Assembly: GCA_050742535.1 (NCBI GenBank) | Contig: JBOGIQ010000344.1 | Location: forward strand, 1 to 6,572 | Length of the DNA stretch: 6,572 nt | Source: Gp6-AA40 sp050742535 | GTDB lineage: Bacteria; Acidobacteriota; Vicinamibacteria; Vicinamibacterales; UBA2999 | Direction: 5' to 3' | Shown: positions 1-5,545 of the stretch, piece after piece | Layout: every line of letters starts with the position of its first letter | Numbering within the stretch: the stretch's first letter is position 1 | Notes under the pieces: generated by a model | What the model was told of the DNA's origin: nothing | What the model saw: only the letters and a program-made list of their open reading frames with translations | Database searches by the model: none | Program-made: the position numbers and the translations under genes

Positions 1-922
1 CGAGACGCTCGTAGGCGATGAACAGAAGAGCCATCCCCGGTGACTCGTAAATCCCGCGGCTCTTGGCTTCGATGATCCGGTTTTCGATCTGATCGCTCAT
101 CCCGAGACCGTGGCGTCCGCCGATCCGGTTCGCTTCGAGCATCAACTCCACGGCGTCGCTGAACCGCTGGCCGTTGAGGGCAACCGGCGACCCTTCCTCG
201 AACATCAGCGTGACCTCTTCCGCCTTGACAGGCACGGTCTCGCGCCACGACGCGACGCCCATAATCGGCTCGACGATCCGGATGCCGGAGTTGAGGTGCT
301 CGAGGTCCTTCGCCTCGTGGGTGGCGCCGAGAATGTTCGAGTCGGTGGAGTAGGCCTTCTCGACGCTCATCTTGTAGGCGAGGCCCGCACGCTGCATGTA
401 CTCGGACATCTCGCGGCGACCGCCCAGCTCGTCGATGAACGACTGATCCAGCCACGGCTTGTAGATCCGCAGCGACGGATTCGCCAGTAGACCGTACCGG
501 TAGAACCGCTCGATATCGTTTCCCTTGAAAGTGCTGCCGTCGCCCCAGATGTGGACGTCGTCGTCCTTCATCGCGAGGACGAGCATCGTGCCCGTGACCG
601 CGCGCCCGAGCGGTGTGGTGTTGAAGTAGGGAACGCCCGCAGTGGAGATGTGAAACGCACCGCACTGGAGCGCGGCGATGCCTTGAGCGACCAGCTGCGC
701 GCGGCAGTCAATCAGCCGCGCCTGCTCGGCCCCGTACTGCAGCGCCTTGCGCGGAATGTCGTCGTAGTCCGGCTCGTCGGGCTGGCCGAGATTTGCGGTG
801 TAGGCATACGGGATCGCGCCTTTGCTCCGCATCCAGTGCAGAGCTGCGCTGGTGTCGAGGCCGCCCGAGAAGGCGATACCCACACGCTCGCCGGCCGGAA
901 CACGCTGGAGAATGGTCGCCAT
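1..922 (-). CDS. argG: Argininosuccinate synthase, long (E. coli-type) form; 3' part off the window
   Basis: ArgG is the cytoplasmic enzyme that joins citrulline and aspartate, using ATP, to give argininosuccinate, AMP and PPi in arginine biosynthesis. The reverse-strand frame is open from the ATG at 922 to base 1, giving 307 codons and one extra base. The E. coli-type enzyme is about 447 residues, so roughly 140 C-terminal residues lie outside. The N-type ATP-pyrophosphatase loop SGGLDTS is at residues 19-25. Other close matches to E. coli ArgG, as I recall it, are AYTANLGQPDE (about 40-50), FNTTPLGRAVTGTM (100-113), WGDGSTFKGNDIERFYRYG (126-144), KMSVEKAYSTDSN (184-196) and NRIGGRHGLGMSDQIENRI (265-283). 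This is the long ArgG type, not the shorter type of many Gram-positives. The start gives the expected N terminus (MATILQRVP). There is no convincing Shine-Dalgarno. A TATGAT hexamer ends 11 nt before the start. The gene is divergent from the M3 peptidase gene. Confidence 0.97.
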   Translation of the reverse strand, partial: MATILQRVPAGERVGIAFSGGLDTSAALHWMRSKGAIPYAYTANLGQPDEPDYDDIPRKALQYGAEQARLIDCRAQLVAQGIAALQCGAFHISTAGVPYFNTTPLGRAVTGTMLVLAMKDDDVHIWGDGSTFKGNDIERFYRYGLLANPSLRIYKPWLDQSFIDELGGRREMSEYMQRAGLAYKMSVEKAYSTDSNILGATHEAKDLEHLNSGIRIVEPIMGVASWRETVPVKAEEVTLMFEEGSPVALNGQRFSDAVELMLEANRIGGRHGLGMSDQIENRIIEAKSRGIYESPGMALLFIAYERL

Positions 923-933
923 CGGTGGAACCG

Positions 934-939
934 ATCATA
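934..939 (-). promoter_or_regulatory. Possible -10 element for argG
   Basis: On the reverse strand this reads TATGAT, five of six matches to TATAAT, ending 11 nt before the argG ATG. A transcript starting at the usual distance would have a leader of only about 4-5 nt. The matching -35 position falls inside the GGGATCR array and shows no good hexamer. This is a sequence match only, and the call is weak. Confidence 0.3.
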
Positions 940-941
940 CA

Positions 942-993
942 GGGCTCAGGGATCGGGGCTCAGGGATCAGGGATCGGGGATCGGGGATCGGGG
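942..993. repeat. GGG(A/C)TC(A/G) heptanucleotide tandem array, G-quadruplex-capable
   Basis: Seven consecutive 7-nt units follow each other without interruption from 942 to 990: GGGCTCA, GGGATCG, GGGCTCA, GGGATCA, then GGGATCG three times. A final GGG closes the array. The units differ only at positions 4 and 7. The plus strand therefore carries eight G-runs of at least three, spaced by 3-4 nt linkers, which fits the usual G-quadruplex pattern. Five units contain GATC. The array lies in the 103-bp gap between divergent argG and the M3 peptidase gene, between their candidate -10 elements. Repeats of this kind are, to my recollection, scattered through acidobacterial intergenic regions. That point needs a genome search. 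Confidence 0.9.
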
Positions 994-1010
994 TGGCCAC
1001 TAAACGTCAG

Positions 1011-1016
1011 TAGAAT
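1011..1016 (+). promoter_or_regulatory. Possible -10 element for the M3 peptidase gene (leaderless-type)
   Basis: TAGAAT matches TATAAT at five of six positions and lies 9 nt before the ATG at 1026. The intervening bases are CGTCGTCGT, with no Shine-Dalgarno. A transcript starting about 7 nt after the hexamer would begin within 2-3 nt of the start codon. The first three bases (TAG) are also an in-frame stop just upstream of the ORF, so translation cannot begin earlier than 1014. The expected -35 position falls at the end of the heptad array, with no recognisable hexamer. Confidence 0.4.
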
Positions 1017-1025
1017 CGTCGTCGT

Positions 1026-3164
1026 ATGTTCGTCGGCAAGTACGGTTTTCCGGCCGGGCTGGCGGTTCTCGCCATCGCGGCTGCTGCGTGGGGATTGATG
1101 GCGAAGGATGGCGCGCGACGCACTGCGACCGAGGTGAACTCCCTGGTGGCGCCGTGGAGTGGCCCGTATGGCGGCGTCCCGCCGTGGGATCAGATTCGGC
1201 CGGAGTCCTTTCCAGCCGCGTTCGAGATGGCTCTCGCAGAGCAGCGCGCCGAGATCGAGGCGATCGCATCCAGCATTGAGCCGGCGACTTTCCAGAACAC
1301 GATCGAGGCGCTCGAGCGCAGCGGGCAGACGCGGGATCGCGTGTCGCGCCTGTTTGGCGTGGCCGTCGACAACGTCACCAACCCGCAGTACCAGGCACTG
1401 GAGCGGGAGTGGGAACCGAAGCTCACGGCTGCGAGCGATGCCATCTTCATGAACCCCAGACTGTTCGAGCGGGTGGCCAGTGTCTACGCGTCGCGCAGTG
1501 GTCTCGCCGCCGATCAGCAGCGCTTGACCGAGCGGCTCCACGACCTGTTCGTCCGGCGCGGCGCCAGGCTCGGTGAGGCGGAAAAGAAGCAGCTGTCGGC
1601 GATCAATCAGGAGCTGGCGTCGCTGTTCGCCGAGTTCGGTCAGAAAGTGCTGGCGGATGAAGACACGTGGACGGTGCTCGAGGGCGAAGCGGACCTCGCC
1701 GGTCTTCCCGCGACGCTGGTGGACAGCGCCAAAGCCGCGGCGGATGAACGGAAGCTTGCCGGCAAATGGATCATCGTCAACACGCGCTCGAGCGTCGACC
1801 CGTTCCTGACGTTCTCGAGCCGCCGGGATCTCCGCGAGCGCGTCTGGAAGACGTTCAAGAGCCGCGGTGATAACGGGAATCAGAACGATACCAAGGCGAC
1901 CATCACGCGCATCGTCAAGCTGCGCGCCGAACGGGCGAAGCTGCTCGGATTCGCCTCGCATGCTCACTGGCGGATGGTCGACACCATGGCCAGGGACCCG
2001 AAGGCGGCGCAGGCGCTGATGCTGCAGGTCTGGCCGTCGGCAGTGGCCCGCGTCCACGAAGAAGTCGACGACATGCGAAAGGTGGCCGTACGCGAGAGCG
2101 GTCCGGCGACGATTGAGCCCTGGGACTACCTCTATTACGCCGAGAAGGTTCGCAAGCAACGCTACGACCTGGACGAAGGCGAATTGAAGCCGTACTTCTC
2201 GCTGCCGAACATGATTGCGGCAGCGCTCTGGTCGGCGGAGCAGCGATACGGCCTGGCGTTTTCCGAGGTGACCGGGAAGGTGCCGGTCTTCCACCCTGAC
2301 GTGCAGGTATGGGAGGTCAGGGACGCCGGAACCGCCGCGCATCGCGCGCTCTTCTACTTCGACAGCTTTGCGCGTCAGGGCAAGCGATCGGGCGCCTGGG
2401 CATCCGTGTATCGCAGTCAGCAGAAGCTGATCGGCCCGATTACGCCGATTGCCTCGAACAACAACAACTTCGTCAAAGGGGTTCCCGGCGCGCCGGCGTT
2501 AATCTCGCTCGACGATGCGGAGACGTTGTTTCACGAGTTCGGACATGCGCTGCACGCCATCGTGCAGGACATCACGTATCCCGGGCTGGCGACGACGCCG
2601 CGCGACTTCGTCGAGTTCCCATCGCAGGTGAACGAGCACTGGGTGCTGACCCGCGAGGTCCTCGACCGTTTCGCACGGCATTATCAGACCGGTCAGCCGA
2701 TGCCCCAGACGCTCGTCGACAAAGTCGATCGATCGCGAAAGTTCAATCAGGGCTACGCGACGGTGGAATACCTGGCCGCGGCCATCCTCGACATGGAGCT
2801 GCATACCCGGCCCGATGGCGCGTTCGATCCGGCGGTGTTCGAACGCGAAGCGCTGGCGCGCATCGGGATGCCACGCGAGATTGCGCTCCGTCACCGCCTG
2901 CCGCAGTTCGACCACTTGTTCGGCAGCGACGGCTATTCGGCCGGCTACTACAGCTACTTGTGGTCCGACGTCATGGCCGCGGATGCCTGGCAGGCGTTTG
3001 CCGAAGCCGGAGGGCCGTGGGACAAGGCCCTGGCCGAGCGCTTCCGCACGGTGATTCTCGCCGAAGCCAACTCCACCGATCGCGCCGAGGCGTATCGGCG
3101 GTTCCGCGGGCGGGATCCGGACGTCAAGGCGCTCTTCGAGAAGCGAGGTTTCCCCATTCACTGA
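1026..3164 (+). CDS. dcp: Exported M3-family zinc metallopeptidase, peptidyl-dipeptidase Dcp-like
   Basis: M3 peptidases of the Dcp branch release dipeptides from the C terminus of oligopeptides. This 712-residue protein slightly exceeds E. coli Dcp (about 681). The excess is an N-terminal hydrophobic stretch at residues 8-25, a signal peptide or anchor without a clear AxA site, so a periplasmic or membrane-attached location is inferred. The zinc site is HEFGH at 503-507 (H503, E504, H507), followed by HALH. The third ligand is probably E530 in PRDFVEFPSQ, a block shared with Dcp. The loop from HEFGH to E530 is about two residues shorter than in E. coli Dcp as I recall it. The C-terminal block GYSAGYYSYLW (636-646) carries the substrate-facing tyrosines typical of the family. 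The start at 1026 is the first ATG after an in-frame TAG at 1011. A second ATG at 1098 (Met25) would remove the export segment and is less likely. The family is sure; the exact specificity is not. Confidence 0.93.
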   Translation: MFVGKYGFPAGLAVLAIAAAAWGLMAKDGARRTATEVNSLVAPWSGPYGGVPPWDQIRPESFPAAFEMALAEQRAEIEAIASSIEPATFQNTIEALERSGQTRDRVSRLFGVAVDNVTNPQYQALEREWEPKLTAASDAIFMNPRLFERVASVYASRSGLAADQQRLTERLHDLFVRRGARLGEAEKKQLSAINQELASLFAEFGQKVLADEDTWTVLEGEADLAGLPATLVDSAKAAADERKLAGKWIIVNTRSSVDPFLTFSSRRDLRERVWKTFKSRGDNGNQNDTKATITRIVKLRAERAKLLGFASHAHWRMVDTMARDPKAAQALMLQVWPSAVARVHEEVDDMRKVAVRESGPATIEPWDYLYYAEKVRKQRYDLDEGELKPYFSLPNMIAAALWSAEQRYGLAFSEVTGKVPVFHPDVQVWEVRDAGTAAHRALFYFDSFARQGKRSGAWASVYRSQQKLIGPITPIASNNNNFVKGVPGAPALISLDDAETLFHEFGHALHAIVQDITYPGLATTPRDFVEFPSQVNEHWVLTREVLDRFARHYQTGQPMPQTLVDKVDRSRKFNQGYATVEYLAAAILDMELHTRPDGAFDPAVFEREALARIGMPREIALRHRLPQFDHLFGSDGYSAGYYSYLWSDVMAADAWQAFAEAGGPWDKALAERFRTVILAEANSTDRAEAYRRFRGRDPDVKALFEKRGFPIH

Positions 3165-3170
3165 GGGCGG

Positions 3171-3176
3171 TACAAT
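3171..3176 (+). promoter_or_regulatory. Possible internal -10 element for the SGNH esterase gene (leaderless-type)
   Basis: TACAAT matches TATAAT at five of six positions and sits exactly 7 nt before the ATG at 3184, the distance expected if transcription begins at the start codon. It lies in the 19-nt gap after the peptidase stop codon. The only purine-rich stretch upstream, GAGGG at 3163-3167, ends 16 nt before the start, too far for a normal Shine-Dalgarno. No good -35 hexamer is seen (3 of 6 matches at best near 3149). It may be an internal promoter within an operon. Confidence 0.4.
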
Positions 3177-3183
3177 CGGCGAC

Positions 3184-4569
3184 ATGTCGACAAGCCGCCG
3201 ATTCATCGTTTTCGCGCTCATCCTGCTCACCGCCGCGCCGGCCGTCGCGCAGACGCGCCGCAACGAGCGGTGGGTTGCCACATGGGGGACGGCCCTTGTT
3301 GCTCGGGCGCAGCCCGGTGGTGGAGCGGGGACCGGACGCGGGGCGGCACCAGGCGGACCGCCTCCTGTTGCGACGCCTCCCCCTGCTGCTGCGGCACCTG
3401 CGGCAGGCGCGCCCGCGCCCACGCCCGCTCCTAACCCCGCGGCACCACCTGCCCAGGGCCGCGGCGGGCGAGGCGGGTTCGCTCCTCCCGCGACGGTGAA
3501 CAACCAGACGCTCCGGCAGATCGTGCGCGTGAGCCTTGGCGGCAGCCGCGTACGGATCGTGCTGAGCAACGCCTTCGGCACGGCACCGATTCAGATTGGC
3601 GCCGCCCACGTCGCCCTGCGCGAGAAAGATGCCGCAGTCATCACGTCTTCGACCAAGCCGCTGACGTTCGGAGGAACCTCGAGCGCAGCAGTCCTGGCGG
3701 GAGCGACGCTCGTCAGCGACCCGATCGATCTGACAGTGCCGCCCGTTTCCGATCTGGCGGTCGATCTCTTCCTGCCGGGCGATCTCGGCATCGGACCGTC
3801 GCCGGTAACGACCCATAACGGGGCCGGCCAGACGAACTATCTGTCCGAGCCAGGGAATCACTCTGGTGCGGCAACGATCCCGGTTGCCCGGACGACGAAC
3901 GCGTGGTTCCTGATCGCGCGCGTCGAAGTCGTGGCGCCGCCGACGACGGCGACGATCGTTGCATTCGGCGATTCGATTACCGACGGTGCGGCGTCGACGC
4001 CGGACACGAACTCGCGCTGGCCGGATGTGCTGGCACGCAGGCTGACGGCGCGCAAAGGGAACGGCGTTGCCGTCGTGAACGCGGGGATCAGCGGCAATCG
4101 TGTGCTCGGCGACGGCGCGGGCGTCAGCGCGCTGGCGCGATTCGACCGCGACGTGCTGATGCAGACGGGGGTCACGCACGTGATCGTCCTCGAAGGCATC
4201 AACGACATCGGCCTTGCGCGCGCCAATCCGTCACCCAGCGCCGCCGATCTGATTGCGGGTCACAAGCAATTGATCGAACGGGCACGCGCGAGAGGATTGC
4301 GCGTCTACGGCGCAACGCTCACGCCGTTCGAGGGCGCCCCGTACTACACGCCGGAGGGCGAGGCCAAGCGGCAGGCACTCAACGAATGGATCCGCACCAG
4401 CAAGGCATACGACGGCGTGATCGACTTCGACAAAGTGACGCGCGATCCCGCGGCGCCGACGAAGTTTCTCCCGGCGTATGACTCGGGCGATCACCTCCAT
4501 CCCGGCGATGCCGGCTACAAGGCGATGGGCGAGGCGATCGATCTGGCACTTTTTGGTTCCGCGAACTGA
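3184..4569 (+). CDS. Secreted SGNH/GDSL-family esterase with Pro/Ala/Gly-rich insert
   Basis: SGNH hydrolases are serine esterases; members with this architecture are often carbohydrate (for example acetylxylan) esterases. The 461-residue protein starts with a signal peptide (hydrophobic 7-20, likely cleavage after Ala22 in AVA|Q). A WVATWGTA segment (30-37) is followed by a low-complexity Pro/Ala/Gly/Arg stretch (about 44-103). An N-terminal beta domain (about 107-250) contains RQIVRVSLGGSRVRIVLSNAFG. The catalytic SGNH domain begins near 257. Block I is GDSIT with nucleophile Ser264, block II NAGISGN with Gly304, block III EGIND with Asn340, and block V SGDHLHP with Asp436 and His439. All four SGNH residues are thus present. 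The layout resembles the XynE-like branch, recalled and not searched. The start gives a clean signal peptide, with a TACAAT hexamer 7 nt upstream. The downstream hydrolase begins 11 nt after the stop. The natural substrate is unknown. Confidence 0.92.
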   Translation: MSTSRRFIVFALILLTAAPAVAQTRRNERWVATWGTALVARAQPGGGAGTGRGAAPGGPPPVATPPPAAAAPAAGAPAPTPAPNPAAPPAQGRGGRGGFAPPATVNNQTLRQIVRVSLGGSRVRIVLSNAFGTAPIQIGAAHVALREKDAAVITSSTKPLTFGGTSSAAVLAGATLVSDPIDLTVPPVSDLAVDLFLPGDLGIGPSPVTTHNGAGQTNYLSEPGNHSGAATIPVARTTNAWFLIARVEVVAPPTTATIVAFGDSITDGAASTPDTNSRWPDVLARRLTARKGNGVAVVNAGISGNRVLGDGAGVSALARFDRDVLMQTGVTHVIVLEGINDIGLARANPSPSAADLIAGHKQLIERARARGLRVYGATLTPFEGAPYYTPEGEAKRQALNEWIRTSKAYDGVIDFDKVTRDPAAPTKFLPAYDSGDHLHPGDAGYKAMGEAIDLALFGSAN

Positions 4570-4573
4570 GGAG
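4568..4573 (+). promoter_or_regulatory. Strong Shine-Dalgarno deciding the GTG start of the alpha/beta hydrolase
   Basis: GAGGAG overlaps the stop codon (TGA, 4567-4569) of the esterase gene and lies 7 nt before the GTG at 4581. It is the clearest ribosome-binding site in the window and supports both the non-ATG start and translational coupling to the upstream gene. The gene heads at 1026, 3184 and 5546 lack such a site. Confidence 0.8.
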
Positions 4574-4580
4574 CATCATC

Positions 4581-5402
4581 GTGCGCATTCTGAGCGCCAC
4601 CTTCGCGTCCGTCATTCTGCTGACCGCGTCCACGGCGTCGCAAGCCGCGACCGTTGACGGCGTCACTGTGCACTGGACCGCCGCAGGCAGCGGACGGCAG
4701 GCTGTCATCCTGGTTCACGGCTGGACCTGCGACGAGTCGTCGTGGAAGGAGCAGGTACCGGCCCTGGCGAAGTCCTACCGCGTTATCACGCTGGATCTTC
4801 CCGGACATGGGAAGAGCGGGATGCCAAAGGCGTTTTCGATGGAGCTGTTCGCGCGCGCCGTAGAGGCCGTACGTGCTGAAGCGAAGGTGGACAGGGCAAT
4901 CCTGGTCGGGCACAGCATGGGTACGCCGGTGATCCGCAAGTACGCGCTGATGTATCCCGCCCGCGTCGCCGGCCTGGTGATCGTCGATGGACTGGTTCAG
5001 CTGCCACCTGCTGCAGCTCAACCCGGCCAGCCGGGCCGGGGGGCGATCCCGTCGATGCCGGTCGCGGGTCGCGAAAGCATGGTCAGGGGAATGTTCGGTC
5101 CTGCGACGACACCGGAGCTGCAGCAGCACATTCTGAAGATGATGCTGGGAGCGCCGGAAGCGACGGCCGTTGGCGCCATGAATGCGACGTGGGATACGTC
5201 ACAGTGGTCGGATCAGAAAATCACCGTTCCTGTCCTTGCCGTATTTGCCGGGACCAGGGCGCTGGCGAGCGAGCAGGCGGTGAAGACGCTGTACCCGAAC
5301 GCGGACTACCAGACGATTCCCGAGACCGCTCACTTCCTGATGATGGAGAAGCCGGCAGAGTTCAACCGCATCCTCGTGAGATTCGTCGACGGCCTGAAGT
5401 AG
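4581..5402 (+). CDS. Exported alpha/beta-hydrolase-fold enzyme (GTG start)
   Basis: This 273-residue protein starts with GTG behind a good Shine-Dalgarno and has a signal-peptide-like N terminus (hydrophobic 6-19, cleavage around Ala22/Ala23). The fold markers are in order: VILVHGW (42-48, oxyanion-hole HG), LDLPGHGKSG (71-80), the nucleophile elbow GHSMG (110-114, Ser112), a cap region (about 138-205), PVLAVFAG (217-224), and ETAHF with catalytic His251. The usual acid after strand 7 is absent, since AGTRALAS (223-230) has no Asp. Asp136 in LVIVDG after strand 6 is the likely alternative, as in some family members. The cap holds a short Pro/Ala/Gln/Gly run (142-154), similar in composition to the insert of the upstream esterase. 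The gene begins 11 nt after that gene and is probably cotranscribed with it. The general hydrolase call is firm. Esterase, lipase or other activity cannot be settled from sequence. Confidence 0.92.
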   Translation: MRILSATFASVILLTASTASQAATVDGVTVHWTAAGSGRQAVILVHGWTCDESSWKEQVPALAKSYRVITLDLPGHGKSGMPKAFSMELFARAVEAVRAEAKVDRAILVGHSMGTPVIRKYALMYPARVAGLVIVDGLVQLPPAAAQPGQPGRGAIPSMPVAGRESMVRGMFGPATTPELQQHILKMMLGAPEATAVGAMNATWDTSQWSDQKITVPVLAVFAGTRALASEQAVKTLYPNADYQTIPETAHFLMMEKPAEFNRILVRFVDGLK

Positions 5403-5442
5403 CCACGAAGAACACACGCCAAGACTTCGTGTCCTTTGTGGC
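5402..5442. repeat. Long imperfect hairpin starting in the hydrolase stop codon; dispersed-repeat-like
   Basis: The arms at 5402-5415 (GCCACGAAGAACAC) and 5429-5442 (GTGTCCTTTGTGGC) pair over 14 positions with one G-T wobble and one mismatch, around a 13-nt loop. A nested alternative, CACGAAG (5404-5410) with CTTCGTG (5425-5431), is a perfect 7-bp stem. There is no T-run on either strand next to the stem, so it is not a standard intrinsic terminator. It could still affect 3' ends. The CACGAAG/CTTCGTG and CTTTGTGGC words recall a palindromic intergenic element seen in several bacterial phyla, from memory only. It lies between two genes reading in the same direction. Confidence 0.75.
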
Positions 5443-5484
5443 AGACCGTTCAAAAAGCAGGGAATTAGCAATCGCTTGACCTTC

Positions 5485-5510
5485 TTAACGATCTGTTTGC
5501 CCCCTGTTAA
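5485..5510. promoter_or_regulatory. Spaced inverted repeat TTAAC-N16-GTTAA, possible operator
   Basis: TTAAC at 5485-5489 and GTTAA at 5506-5510 form perfect 5-bp inverted half-sites with centres 21 bp apart, two helical turns. They lie in the AT-richer part of the intergenic region upstream of the receptor gene, just before its candidate -10. A dimeric regulator could bind such a site. The short arms mean chance is a real alternative. Confidence 0.25.
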
Positions 5511-5532
5511 TCACCATGCCGCGCCAGCCCGG

Positions 5533-5538
5533 AATAAT
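5533..5538 (+). promoter_or_regulatory. Possible -10 element for the TonB-dependent receptor gene (leaderless-type)
   Basis: AATAAT matches TATAAT at five of six positions and sits 7 nt before the ATG at 5546, the same geometry as upstream of the esterase gene. No Shine-Dalgarno precedes that ATG. The -35 position has no clear hexamer. TTGACC at 5476-5481 is a good -35 match but is too far away to pair with it. If an upstream ATG (5516 or 5537) is the true start, this hexamer would lie inside the coding region and the call would fail. Confidence 0.35.
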
Positions 5539-5545
5539 GCTCGGC

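Noticed and set aside
942..993. Heptad array considered as a CRISPR or iteron origin
   Set aside because: The units are 7 nt with no spacers, and no replication or cas gene is nearby.
110..1003. Plus-strand frames opposite argG (110-490 and 551-1003), the second running into the heptad array
   Set aside because: They are antisense shadows of a highly conserved argG. The apparent protein repeat at the end of the second only reflects translation of the 7-nt repeat.
960..2342. 460-codon open frame on the reverse strand opposite the M3 peptidase gene
   Set aside because: Its product is Arg/Leu/His-rich without recognisable motifs, and it overlaps a clearly coding frame with an intact zinc site. 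Long antisense frames are common in GC-rich DNA.
2309..3499. 396-codon plus-strand frame across the peptidase-esterase junction
   Set aside because: It is the shifted frame of both genes, Arg-rich and without motifs. The true frames keep HEFGH and the signal peptide.
2499..4179. Two long reverse-strand frames (2499-3581 and 3124-4179) opposite the peptidase and esterase genes
   Set aside because: They overlap each other and two real genes, have biased Arg/Ala/Gly composition, and show no domain.
5402..5442. Hairpin as an intrinsic terminator
   Set aside because: The stem is good, but no T-run follows on either strand, so I listed it as a repeat or structure.
5476..5481. TTGACC as a -35 element
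   Set aside because: No acceptable -10 lies 16-18 bp downstream (that stretch is GCCCCC), and the AATAAT hexamer is too far away.
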